A stretch of DNA of 62,662 nucleotides from Gammaproteobacteria bacterium (GTDB lineage: Bacteria; Pseudomonadota; Gammaproteobacteria; PS1; Pseudothioglobaceae). The stretch spans positions 1 to 62,662 of the forward strand of contig JAPYOZ010000001.1 in the NCBI GenBank assembly GCA_029941485.1, written 5' to 3'. The position numbers and the translations under genes are program-made. Under the pieces are notes generated by a model. It had not been told where the DNA came from. It made no database searches and saw only the letters and a list, made by a program, of their open reading frames with translations. Every line of letters starts with the position of its first letter. Positions within the stretch are counted from its first letter, which is position 1. Shown here piece by piece: positions 9,000 to 17,389 of this stretch.

Positions 9000-11900
9000 G
9001 TGACCAAGCACAAAGAGACAAAGCCTTAGACGTTACACAGTCTTTTATTGTTCAAGCGCCCGCCGGTTCAGGCAAAACTGAGTTGTTAACTCAACGTTAT
9101 TTAAAACTGTTGTCAGTTTGCGATGAACCAGAAAACGTTATGGCTATGACGTTTACCAATAAGGCGGTTGATGAGCTAATTGATCGTGTTCTATCATCAC
9201 TTAAATCAACTGAAAACCCAAGACCAGAACAAACACATAAGCAAATCACTTACGGTTTAGCGTTAAAAGTAATTGAGCGTTCAAAGAAGAATAATTGGCA
9301 ACTCCTGGAAACCCCACAACGTCTTAAAATATTTACCATTGATGGCTTGTCCAGCCTGATTTCTGGACGTTACCCAACTCGTTCACAATTAGTTACACCA
9401 CGTATTATGACCCAGGATTGGGAGAGGAAAAAAGCTTATCATTCTGCGGCTGAGCAAACACTATTAATGATTGGCGATGAAGAACACAACCAAGCCATTT
9501 CGTCGTTATTATTGTATTTAGACAACAACATTGAAAAATTTTATCGGCTAACAACCAGTATGTTGGCCAAACGTGACCAATGGCTTACGCGACTGTATCG
9601 AGGCGATGCACTTGATCCATCCATACTTAGAGACAGTGCTTCGAAAATTATAATTCAGCATTTAAGTTGTTTAGAGAAAGAGGCCAAGCAGCATATTAAC
9701 CAAGATTTTTTTGATTTGATTGCTGTTAATACGAAAGATGAATATGCGCAAATTCAGTCACTACCAGCAAGTAGTGTTGAAGATTTGTCGGTGTGGAAAA
9801 TGCTCAGTTCGTTGTGTTTAAAAAAAGACGGGTTGTGGCGTAAAAGTCTTAATAAAAACAACGGCTTTCCCCCTGAAATTAAAACGCAAAAACAAGAATT
9901 TGAAAAAATATTACAAGAATTAAGTAAACATAAGTCTTTGACAGAGTTGTTAGGTGGAGTAAACCAGTTACCTGACATTGACTTTTCCAAATTGGAAATA
10001 CAAGCGTTGGAGGACATTGCACAAGTATTAAAACTTTGTGTTGCACAACTTAATTTGTTGTTTGACAGTGAACAAGCACATGATTTTATCGAAGTAGCAT
10101 TACGCGCTAACCACACGTTGGATGAGCATTCCAACGTTAGTGACATGGCTTTATTTTTGGATTATAAAGTTCAACATATTCTCATTGATGAGTTTCAAGA
10201 CACTTCTGCTTCACAATTTAATTTGGTTAAAAAACTCATCCATCATTGGCAAGTAGACGATGGTAGAACATTGTTTTTAGTGGGTGACCCTATGCAATCC
10301 ATCTATCGATTTAGAGAATCACAGGTAGGCTTGTTCTTGCAAGTAAAGGCGGTTGGTATTGCTAGTATTGCACCAAAATCACTAAAGCTAACTACAAATT
10401 TTCGCTCATCAAAAAGCATTGTTGAAAGAAACAATGTATTTTTTAAAAAAATATTTCCTAATGAGGAGGATATTTATCAAGGAGCTATTGGCTATTCATC
10501 ATCAATATCAAATTCAGATTTAACCAATGATCAAGCCATTGTTTTTCATCCATTTACTCATAGTCAATATCAGGCAGAAGCAGATTTAGTACTGGAGATC
10601 ATTAACGATTCTTTGAGTAAAAACCCAAAAGGAGAAATTGCCATATTGGTTAGAGGACGTTCACATCTGAGTGACATTGTTGATGTTTTAAAAGCACACA
10701 GCATTGATTTTGAATCAATCAAAACAACGGCATTAAAAGACCATATACTGACTAGAGGCTTATTATCACTCACAAAAGCATTATTACATTTAGGCGATAA
10801 ACTTGCATGGCTTAGTGTACTTAGAGCGCCTTGGTGCGGTTTGTTATTGGAAGATTTATTAGTATTTTCCAAGCTTGATGATTGTATTATTTATGAACAA
10901 TTGTCCAGTCAAAAAGTTTTAGATCAGCTTACTAAAGACGGGCAAAAAAGAGCAAAGCACATTGCCCAATCTTTAAAAGGTGCCATTGATAATCAAGTTC
11001 GTTTTAATTTTGTAGAAATTTTAACTCACGCCATTGATCAGCTAGGAATTTCTCAGTCGTTGTCCTTGCAAGAGGTAATGATTAAAGATCAATTTTTACA
11101 GATTATTTTTGATTGTGAATCACAACAATTGCTCAATATTGAAACCATTGAGGCAATATTAGAAGATTTATACGCACCGAGTAAAACGGCACAAGTAAAA
11201 CTGATGACTATTCATGAATCTAAAGGACTAGAGTTTGACACGGTGATTATTCCTGGTTTGGGCAGAAAACCCAGAAGTGATGATGCGCCCATCATACGCA
11301 TGAAAGAGTTTTCCAATCAATCGCTTTTGTTGGCGCCTATAAAATCATTCACCGCTAGTGATGATAGCAACACTTATAACTATTTAAAGTTTGTTGATTC
11401 TCAACAAAATAAATTTGAAACCATGCGCTTGTTGTACGTAGCAATGACACGTGCTAAAAATAATCTACATTTGCTAGGCGCATTAACTAAAGGCAATAAG
11501 GCAAATGCTAAGAGCTTGCTGGATATGCTGATGCAGTTCTATGAAGGTCATTTTGATGACGTTGATGCCGATAACGCACAAGATACGACTAAAAATATAG
11601 ATACCCCTAAATTAGAACGATTTGTTCATTTGAAAAGTGTTTTGCAAAATAAGGTTGATCAAGGTGAGAGTGTTGAATACAATAAAAATTTTGAGATTTT
11701 GTTTAAGAGTTTATTAGGCACACTGGTGCACCAATATTATGAACAAGAGGTGTTTAATCCCGATAGAAAAAGCATAGAAATAAAATTAATTGAGATTGGT
11801 GTATCACCCACTGATGTTGATCAATACGTTCGGCACGTATTGAAACTACTTAATAATACCAAGCAAGATTCACAATTTGAATGGTTGTTCAAACAACGTG

Positions 11901-12175
11901 AATCAACCTTGGTTGAAGCAGAATTTATTAATGGCGATACCGTCATTGCCATTGATCGATTATTTATCGATGATGATGTTTTGTGGATTATTGATTTCAA
12001 AACAGCCTCTTTGTTGGACGATGAATCAGAGGCTCAGTTTATACAACGACAAAAATTTGAACACACCAAGCAACTGCTATTTTATCAAGAGGTACTGTCT
12101 AAAATTTACAACAATGACATTAAATGTGCATTGTATTGCCCTGCAATTAGTCAGTTGATTGAAATAGAGCACTGA
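8996..12175 (+). CDS. AddA/RecB-like UvrD-family helicase-nuclease
   Basis: This 1059-residue superfamily I helicase probably acts in double-strand break processing. Walker A is APAGSGKTELL (about 20-30). Motif II is LIDEFQDTS, motif III VGDPMQSIYRFR, and motif VI VAMTRAKNNLHLL. The C-terminus carries a RecB-type PD-(D/E)XK nuclease: GTLVHQYYEQ, AIDRLFIDD, IIDFKTA and QLLFYQEVL follow in the expected order. The domain order is that of AddA. The AddB-like partner, which often neighbours it, is not in the window. The start is GTG, overlapping the argS stop by 4 nt. The 3' end overlaps the convergent thiE gene by 29 bases. Confidence 0.85.
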   Translation: MSDQAQRDKALDVTQSFIVQAPAGSGKTELLTQRYLKLLSVCDEPENVMAMTFTNKAVDELIDRVLSSLKSTENPRPEQTHKQITYGLALKVIERSKKNNWQLLETPQRLKIFTIDGLSSLISGRYPTRSQLVTPRIMTQDWERKKAYHSAAEQTLLMIGDEEHNQAISSLLLYLDNNIEKFYRLTTSMLAKRDQWLTRLYRGDALDPSILRDSASKIIIQHLSCLEKEAKQHINQDFFDLIAVNTKDEYAQIQSLPASSVEDLSVWKMLSSLCLKKDGLWRKSLNKNNGFPPEIKTQKQEFEKILQELSKHKSLTELLGGVNQLPDIDFSKLEIQALEDIAQVLKLCVAQLNLLFDSEQAHDFIEVALRANHTLDEHSNVSDMALFLDYKVQHILIDEFQDTSASQFNLVKKLIHHWQVDDGRTLFLVGDPMQSIYRFRESQVGLFLQVKAVGIASIAPKSLKLTTNFRSSKSIVERNNVFFKKIFPNEEDIYQGAIGYSSSISNSDLTNDQAIVFHPFTHSQYQAEADLVLEIINDSLSKNPKGEIAILVRGRSHLSDIVDVLKAHSIDFESIKTTALKDHILTRGLLSLTKALLHLGDKLAWLSVLRAPWCGLLLEDLLVFSKLDDCIIYEQLSSQKVLDQLTKDGQKRAKHIAQSLKGAIDNQVRFNFVEILTHAIDQLGISQSLSLQEVMIKDQFLQIIFDCESQQLLNIETIEAILEDLYAPSKTAQVKLMTIHESKGLEFDTVIIPGLGRKPRSDDAPIIRMKEFSNQSLLLAPIKSFTASDDSNTYNYLKFVDSQQNKFETMRLLYVAMTRAKNNLHLLGALTKGNKANAKSLLDMLMQFYEGHFDDVDADNAQDTTKNIDTPKLERFVHLKSVLQNKVDQGESVEYNKNFEILFKSLLGTLVHQYYEQEVFNPDRKSIEIKLIEIGVSPTDVDQYVRHVLKLLNNTKQDSQFEWLFKQRESTLVEAEFINGDTVIAIDRLFIDDDVLWIIDFKTASLLDDESEAQFIQRQKFEHTKQLLFYQEVLSKIYNNDIKCALYCPAISQLIEIEH

Positions 12176-12722
12176 TCATAGCCACTGCATCACAGCCTGC
12201 ATCAAAAGCTTGATGTTGATTGTTAAAATCAATACCGCCAATCCCTACAATAGGAATGTTTAATTTTTGTTTCGCCTTAATGATGAGATCTAATGGACAA
12301 AGTGGCGCATTAGGTTTCGTAGTTGATGGGAAAAGAGAACCAAACGCCACGTAATTTGCGCCTTGCTTTTGCGCCTGTTTGGCCAAATCAATATCATCGT
12401 AACAAGACACACCAATAATGGCTTGATTTCCTAATTGTTTGCGAGCTTGTTCTACGGATGAGTCGTTTTTCCCAAGATGTACGCCATCGGCGCTGATTTT
12501 TTGTGCTAGGTTGACATCATCATTGATGATAAATAAAGTATTATGTCTTAAACACAGTTGACGTAGTTTGTTTGCTTCGTCTATTTTTATGTCTTCATTA
12601 GCGTTTTTATGACGATATTGGAGAATGCTGATTTTGTATTGATTAAAAACTTGATCAATGGAGTTGAGTTCAAGTTTTTGATTAGGGGTTATGGCATAGA
12701 TGCCACTAATTTTGTTATTCAC
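12147..12722 (-). CDS. thiE: Thiamine-phosphate synthase
   Basis: ThiE joins HMP-PP and the thiazole phosphate to make thiamine monophosphate, releasing PPi. The 191-residue protein is somewhat shorter than E. coli ThiE (211) at its C-terminus. It shows the TIM-barrel motifs LQYRHKN, FIINDDVNLA, GVHLGKND, GVSCYDD, YVAFGSLFPSTTK, GIGGI and AMISAL. The only start that fits the family is a GTG at 12722, with no clear ribosome site. That start lies one base from the divergent lptC ATG. The 3' end overlaps the convergent helicase gene. No other thi gene is in the window. Confidence 0.9.
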   Translation of the reverse strand: MNNKISGIYAITPNQKLELNSIDQVFNQYKISILQYRHKNANEDIKIDEANKLRQLCLRHNTLFIINDDVNLAQKISADGVHLGKNDSSVEQARKQLGNQAIIGVSCYDDIDLAKQAQKQGANYVAFGSLFPSTTKPNAPLCPLDLIIKAKQKLNIPIVGIGGIDFNNQHQAFDAGCDAVAMISALFQSTD

Positions 12723-12723
12723 T

Positions 12724-13683
12724 ATGGTAAATTTTCAACTAAAGCACAATCTGTTAATCACAATTTTCATTATAGCGATTATCTTTGCTATGTGGCTTTT
12801 GATGAAGGCATTGTCGTATTCATTCAGTGAACTGCAAAAAAATACCGATCCAGTGTTGACGCAGAATGAAGAAGTATCAAAAGAAGTTTCCTATATGGAA
12901 AAAATTGATAATTTTGCCTTGCAAGAGTTTGGTATGGATAATCAACTTTCACGTTTTGTGAAGGCAAAAAATTATTTTCATTTTAAAAATTCACCTGCAT
13001 TATTACTTGAACCGGAAGTTACCACGTACGATGTAAAGGGCAATAAAGATTATGTACTGACTGCGGAACGTGCTGATTATTTAGACAGTGGTGAGATCAA
13101 GTTTAAAGGTAAGGTAAACATACGTTCTGGGTCTGGAATAACGCATAAAATGAAAACCAGAGAGCTATTGGTCAGCACCAAAACAGACGATTTAATTAGT
13201 AATAAAAAAGTAACGTATTTAGGCGAGAATTTGAAGATTGTATCTCAAGGTATGCACATGCAAACCAAAGAAGATAAAATGAAATTAACTGGAAAAGCAG
13301 TTATTAAGCAAGATAGTGGCCAAAAAATAGTAACGAAAAATATTTATATTGATCAATCGAATGGACAAAAGCATTATTATTCAAAATACGACACGACTTA
13401 TCTAGCGCAAGAGGACACAATCTATTCTAAAGGCATGGATTTAGACATGCAAAAAGAAATAATGCAGTTGTTAGGAAAAGTGAAAATCTTGCAAAATTCA
13501 GGCACTAAGATCGATACTCAAGACTTAACGGTTGACCAGTCAAACGATGGTGACGTGTATCGAACTAAAGAAAAAATACATTATCAATCTAAGCTCGCCG
13601 ATATTCGCGCAATCGGTATGCATTACGATACTAAAAAGAGAAAAATCAAATTAACCGGTGGCGTGATAGGTAGCTATGAATAA
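12724..13683 (+). CDS. lptC: Enlarged LPS export protein LptC with internal repeats
   Basis: LptC is the single-pass inner-membrane component of the Lpt bridge that moves lipopolysaccharide from LptBFG to LptA. The membrane anchor is at about 9-30, followed by a periplasmic OstA-type beta domain. The protein has 319 residues, against 191 in E. coli. The excess is a repeated module. Units beginning GMHMQTK (176), GMDLDMQ (237) and GMHYDTK (298) are exactly 61 residues apart, and a diverged unit precedes them at about 116-175. Each unit has a KLTGK/LLGK turn, a QDSG/QNSG turn and a D-Q-S-N turn. An in-frame ATG at 12700 follows a better ribosome site (AGGGG at 12684) and would add 8 residues. 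It overlaps lptA by 8 nt. Confidence 0.82.
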   Translation: MVNFQLKHNLLITIFIIAIIFAMWLLMKALSYSFSELQKNTDPVLTQNEEVSKEVSYMEKIDNFALQEFGMDNQLSRFVKAKNYFHFKNSPALLLEPEVTTYDVKGNKDYVLTAERADYLDSGEIKFKGKVNIRSGSGITHKMKTRELLVSTKTDDLISNKKVTYLGENLKIVSQGMHMQTKEDKMKLTGKAVIKQDSGQKIVTKNIYIDQSNGQKHYYSKYDTTYLAQEDTIYSKGMDLDMQKEIMQLLGKVKILQNSGTKIDTQDLTVDQSNDGDVYRTKEKIHYQSKLADIRAIGMHYDTKKRKIKLTGGVIGSYE

Positions 13684-14161
13684 GGTTTATCCGTTGTTAA
13701 TGTGTTTAATGGCTAACAATGTTTTTGCATTGCCACAAGATGCAAGTGAGCCCATTAAAGTAAAAGCACACACAGTGATGATTGATGAGCTTAACGGTTT
13801 AAGCACTTACACAGGTAAAGCGCAAGTTAAACAAGGTTCTTTGATGCTGAATGCTGAAAAGATAAAGCTATTCAGTAATCAGACAGAAGTGATCAAAGTG
13901 ATCGCTATAGGCACCAATAAAAAACTCGCTCACTACAAGCAGAATCAACCCAATCAACCGCGTTTTGTTGAAGCAACAGCACTTAATATTACTTATTTAA
14001 TTAAGAAAGAGTTTGTGCATTTAAAGGGTAAGGCGCGTTTTGTGCAGGGGTTTGACTCGTTTAGTGGTGGTACGTTGGATTATGACATTGCTAATGATAA
14101 AGTCATTGCTAAAAAATCAAAAGATGGCACACAAAGGGTAAAGTTTAAGATCAAATTATAG
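13676..14161 (+). CDS. lptA: LPS transport periplasmic protein LptA
   Basis: LptA forms the periplasmic beta-jellyroll filament that carries lipopolysaccharide from LptC to LptD. The 161-residue protein has a signal peptide (about 1-18, cleavage after VFA) and an OstA domain. Visible elements are DELNGLSTYTGKAQVKQG, AEKIKLF, ATALNITYLIKKEFVHLKGKA and a basic C-terminus. The order lptC-lptA is the usual one; lptB, which normally follows, is replaced here by acylphosphatase. It overlaps lptC, and its stop codon shares a base with the next GTG start, so this is a tight operon. Confidence 0.85.
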   Translation: MNKVYPLLMCLMANNVFALPQDASEPIKVKAHTVMIDELNGLSTYTGKAQVKQGSLMLNAEKIKLFSNQTEVIKVIAIGTNKKLAHYKQNQPNQPRFVEATALNITYLIKKEFVHLKGKARFVQGFDSFSGGTLDYDIANDKVIAKKSKDGTQRVKFKIKL

Positions 14162-14433
14162 TGAAAGCAATCACAGCCATAATTCATGGGAAAGTACAAG
14201 GCGTGTGGTTTCGTGGCTCTACTCAGAAAAAAGCAAATGAGTTAGGCATTACTGGCTGGATTAAGAACACTTCAAGAGGCAGTGTTGAGCTCGAAGCACA
14301 CGGTGAAAAAATTCAGTTAGATGTTTTTATTGACTGGCTGTCTGAAGGCCCTATGTATAGTCGGGTAGAGCAAGTGAATGTGAATTGGATAGAACCAAGT
14401 GTTCAATTTTCTGCATTCAGTGTCAAATATTAA
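14161..14433 (+). CDS. acyP: Acylphosphatase
   Basis: This 90-residue enzyme hydrolyses acyl phosphates. The catalytic residues of the family are present: Arg in VQGVWFRGS (about 13-21), and Asn in WIKNTSRGSVE (about 37-47). The GTG start overlaps the last base of the lptA stop. Its physiological substrate is unknown in bacteria. Confidence 0.9.
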   Translation: MKAITAIIHGKVQGVWFRGSTQKKANELGITGWIKNTSRGSVELEAHGEKIQLDVFIDWLSEGPMYSRVEQVNVNWIEPSVQFSAFSVKY

Positions 14434-14525
14434 GCAATTATTTTTAAGGCAACTTATTGCCACCTTACCTTCAACAATGTAGAATACAAAACTCATTCGT
14501 TTTAAAAAAACACGGAGAAAACATT

Positions 14526-14972
14526 ATGCAAGTTCAAGAAATTATGTCCACCAATGTAAAAACAGTTGGGCCGGATGACTTGGTTAAAGACATCGCCATC
14601 TTAATGGTGATGGATCACATCAGCGGTGCACCAGTGGTTGATGATGGCAACAACTTGGTTGGCATCATATCTGAAAAGGACATTCTTCAACATATGTTCC
14701 CTAAACTCGACGAAGTCATGAGCGACACTTACTTTGATTTTGAAAACATGGAACACAACTACAAGGACACCATGAACGTCAAAATCAAAGAACTGATGAC
14801 CAAAGAGGTAGCCAGTATTGATTTAGACATGCCTTGTTTAAAAGCAGCCTCTACCATGTGGCTTAGAAGGTTTAGAAGAATTCCCGTTACCCATAAAGGT
14901 AAGTTAGTAGGCATTGTCAGTATTGGTGATGTGCACAGAGCTATTTTTAAATCGTGTATGAGCGGAGATTGA
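14526..14972 (+). CDS. Tandem CBS-domain protein
   Basis: This 148-residue protein consists of two CBS domains (about 1-60 and 85-145), recognisable from VQEIMSTNVKTVGPDD, SGAPVVDDG and GIISEKDIL, and in the second copy IKELMTKEVASI, RRIPVTHKGKLVGIVSIGDV. CBS pairs bind adenine nucleotides and usually sense energy state. No catalytic domain is attached, so the partner is unknown. I chose the ATG at 14526 because GGAG lies 10 bases upstream and the upstream extension lacks family character. It stands alone between acyP and sat. Confidence 0.8.
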   Translation: MQVQEIMSTNVKTVGPDDLVKDIAILMVMDHISGAPVVDDGNNLVGIISEKDILQHMFPKLDEVMSDTYFDFENMEHNYKDTMNVKIKELMTKEVASIDLDMPCLKAASTMWLRRFRRIPVTHKGKLVGIVSIGDVHRAIFKSCMSGD

Positions 14973-15052
14973 TTTTTAATTGAATTAAAAGCACCTCACT
15001 ATAGTTCGTTCATTTATTCATAAAGTTTTTTTTGACCTAATTCTCCCCATTG

Positions 15053-15068
15053 TATCCCTAAGGGGATA
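15053..15068. promoter_or_regulatory. TATCCC-N4-GGGATA palindrome upstream of sat
   Basis: A perfect 6-4-6 inverted repeat lies 81 bases before the sat start and 45 bases before a TATAAT box at 15114-15119. The same arrangement with one arm substitution occurs upstream of fbp (27888-27903). The match suggests a shared transcription factor, which I cannot name. Confidence 0.4.
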
Positions 15069-15149
15069 TATTACAATATTACCATAAAATAATACGTTAA
15101 AAATGACCGTAGGTATAATTTCGCCTTTTAAATTAATATAGGATTATCC

Positions 15150-16358
15150 ATGTCAAAATTAGTCCCACCACACGGTAGCGACACACTTAACCCGCTTGCA
15201 CTAGAAGGCGATGCATTAGTGGCTGAATTAGCAAGAGCAGAATCATTGCCAAAAATTACTTGTTCTTCTAGAGAAGAAGGTGATGTTGTGATGTTAGGCA
15301 TTGGCGGTTTTAATCCATTAGAAGGCTTTATGAATAAAGCTGACTGGCAAGGTATTTGTGACAACATGACTATGGAAAATGGCTTATTCTGGCCAATTCC
15401 TGTTACTTTATCAACAGACGATGAAGACGTAAAAGCAGGTGATGAAATAGCAATCGTGAGCGGTAAATCTGGCGACATTATTGCAACAATGAATATTACC
15501 GAGAAATACACAATTGACAAGGATCATGAGTGTGAAACGGTTTACAAAACAACTGAAGATGCGCATCCAGGCGTAGTAATGGTAAAGGCTCAAGGTAAAT
15601 ACAATCTTGCAGGTTCTATCAAGGTGTTATCTGACGGCGGTTTCCCTGCGAAGTACGATGATTTGTACATGACGCCATCTGAAACACGTGCATACTTTGA
15701 TGAAAAAGGCTGGAAGACAGTTGCTGCATTCCAAACACGTAACCCAATGCACCGTTCGCATGAATACTTAGCCAAGATTGCAGTAGAAATTTGTGATGGC
15801 GTTATGATTCATTCAGTATTAGGTGGACTTAAGGCAGGAGATATTCCCGCCGATGTTCGTTCAGAGGCTATTTCTACCTTGATCGATAACTACTTTGTAA
15901 AAGGCACAATCCTACAATCTGGCTATCCACTAGACATGCGTTATGCCGGTCCTCGTGAAGCGTTACTGCATGCATTATTCAGACAAAACTATGGCTGTTC
16001 ACACCTAATTGTTGGCCGTGACCATGCTGGTGTTGATGACTATTATGGCCCTTTTGACGCACACAACATTTTCGATGAAATTGCTGACGATGCATTGGTA
16101 ACACAACCGCTTAAAATTGATTGGACGTTCTGGTGTCATGAGTGTGGTGGCATGTCTTCAATGAAGACTTGTCCACACGAAGCAAAAGATCGTGTTTTAT
16201 TGTCAGGCACTAAAGTTCGTAAGATGTTATCTGATGGCGAAGATCTTCCTGAGGAATTTAGTCGTCCAGAAGTTGCCAAAGTGCTACAGGCATACTATGC
16301 AACGATCAAAGAAGAAGACAAGGTTGAAATTAAGTTGAGTGGACATTCGGCCAAATAA
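15150..16358 (+). CDS. sat: Sulfate adenylyltransferase (dissimilatory ATP sulfurylase)
   Basis: In sulfur oxidisers Sat runs towards ATP: APS plus PPi gives sulfate plus ATP. The 402-residue protein is the homo-oligomeric type and is not fused to APS kinase. Catalytic motifs QTRNPMHRSHEYL (about 190-202) and GRDHAGVDDYYGPFD (about 288-302) are intact. A zinc-type cysteine set follows (CHECGGM and KTCPHE, about 330-346). A ribosome site AGGA precedes the ATG. It heads the sat-aprMBA block; 164 bases separate it from aprM with no intrinsic terminator, so read-through is possible even though aprM seems to have its own promoter. Confidence 0.97.
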   Translation: MSKLVPPHGSDTLNPLALEGDALVAELARAESLPKITCSSREEGDVVMLGIGGFNPLEGFMNKADWQGICDNMTMENGLFWPIPVTLSTDDEDVKAGDEIAIVSGKSGDIIATMNITEKYTIDKDHECETVYKTTEDAHPGVVMVKAQGKYNLAGSIKVLSDGGFPAKYDDLYMTPSETRAYFDEKGWKTVAAFQTRNPMHRSHEYLAKIAVEICDGVMIHSVLGGLKAGDIPADVRSEAISTLIDNYFVKGTILQSGYPLDMRYAGPREALLHALFRQNYGCSHLIVGRDHAGVDDYYGPFDAHNIFDEIADDALVTQPLKIDWTFWCHECGGMSSMKTCPHEAKDRVLLSGTKVRKMLSDGEDLPEEFSRPEVAKVLQAYYATIKEEDKVEIKLSGHSAK

Positions 16359-16378
16359 CAAAGTTATTTGATTTTTAA

Positions 16379-16408
16379 TTGTAAGGAAAACTTTTAATTA
16401 AGTATAAT
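16379..16408 (+). promoter_or_regulatory. Candidate sigma-70 promoter for aprMBA
   Basis: TTGTAA at 16379-16384 and TATAAT at 16403-16408 are separated by 18 bases. The start point would give a leader of about 105 bases before aprM that contains two inverted repeats. This is a sequence match only. Confidence 0.4.
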
Positions 16409-16421
16409 AATTTGATTTTTA

Positions 16422-16435
16422 ACACGTTGACGTGT
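16422..16435. promoter_or_regulatory. ACACG-TTGA-CGTGT palindrome in the aprM leader
   Basis: A perfect 5-4-5 inverted repeat lies 14 bases after the candidate aprM -10 box. It could be an operator or a small leader hairpin. No known regulator is recognised. Confidence 0.4.
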
Positions 16436-16467
16436 GTCAAAAATTAGAAGAAAGGACTATCAGAGCG

Positions 16468-16483
16468 TTAACAAAAGTGTTAA
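16468..16483. promoter_or_regulatory. TTAACA-AAAG-TGTTAA palindrome in the aprM leader
   Basis: A second perfect inverted repeat (6-4-6) lies 39 bases before the aprM start. The AT-rich arms make a weak RNA hairpin, so a protein-binding site is equally plausible. Confidence 0.4.
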
Positions 16484-16522
16484 TAATTGTAGTTTGTGAC
16501 TAATTACCCTAAGGAGGAAAAG

Positions 16523-17347
16523 ATGGATATCACTAAAACACCGATTGCTGATCTCTCAGCAACTATTTCATACGAAACGATGCAAGTATTCGTAATCGTT
16601 ATGATTGCATTAGTCATTATCATGACAGTTGTTGATATGATTCATAAGAAAAGTGCAAAATTTTTCTATGCAAATGCAGAAAAATCGAAAGCAAACGCAA
16701 CCAAAGAGTTAAGTACTGGAGACAAGGTTGGGATTGCGGTATCTACAGTTGTAGAAGATGTGGTTTTATCAGGTGAGTTTTGTAATTTCAAGCGTAGACT
16801 TGCACACCTCCTTACGATGTATGGTTTTATTTTATTTAACGCTATGACAGCCATCATCATTTTCGGTGGCGCTGAAGCAGCAGCAAATTCTTTGTTTGCT
16901 ACATTATGGCATTTAGGTGCAGTTATGCTTGCAGCCGGTGGCTGGTGGTTCTGGTTGTTTATCAGAGTTGATGTGGCAGCTGAAGGCAACAAATGGTACA
17001 ACATTTCTACAATGGACATGTTCAGTATTTCATTAATTGCAACTTCTACGTTCGCACTAATTTGGTCTTACGTTGGTGGCGGTACAGGCGCAACGTTTAT
17101 CCTGTTTATTCTATCTGCAGTTTCATTATTTGGTGGCGTATTGTGGTCTAAGTTTGCTCACATGTTCTTCAAGCCATTTGCAGCGTACGATAAGCGTACA
17201 ACTAAAGCGGACGGTTCAGCGATGAACTTGCCAACAATTACTAGAGATGATCCTGAGCAACGCGCAAGACACTCTATGGAACTACTGGTAGATGCCCCTA
17301 TGGACATGGGTCTTGGTATTAAGCGCGAAGCGCCTAAGCACTACTAA
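16523..17347 (+). CDS. aprM: APS reductase membrane anchor AprM
   Basis: AprM is thought to pass electrons between AprBA and the quinone pool in sulfur oxidisers that lack QmoABC. The 274-residue protein has an N-terminal membrane segment (about 15-35) and further segments at about 95-120, 125-150, 170-190 and 195-215, with a cytoplasmic C-terminal tail. The ATG at 16523 is chosen because a strong AAGGAGG ribosome site lies 6 bases upstream; an earlier in-frame start is less likely. It is followed by aprB after 42 bases. The gene order sat-aprM-aprB-aprA is characteristic of the SUP05 and symbiont lineage. Confidence 0.88.
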   Translation: MDITKTPIADLSATISYETMQVFVIVMIALVIIMTVVDMIHKKSAKFFYANAEKSKANATKELSTGDKVGIAVSTVVEDVVLSGEFCNFKRRLAHLLTMYGFILFNAMTAIIIFGGAEAAANSLFATLWHLGAVMLAAGGWWFWLFIRVDVAAEGNKWYNISTMDMFSISLIATSTFALIWSYVGGGTGATFILFILSAVSLFGGVLWSKFAHMFFKPFAAYDKRTTKADGSAMNLPTITRDDPEQRARHSMELLVDAPMDMGLGIKREAPKHY

Positions 17348-17389
17348 TATTAACATTAATTAACTAATTTAAGAAGAGAGGAAAATAAT

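Noticed and set aside
14448..14461. Hairpin GGCAA-CTTA-TTGCC between acyP and the CBS-domain gene
   Set aside because: The stem is short and no T-run follows, so a terminator call is not supported.
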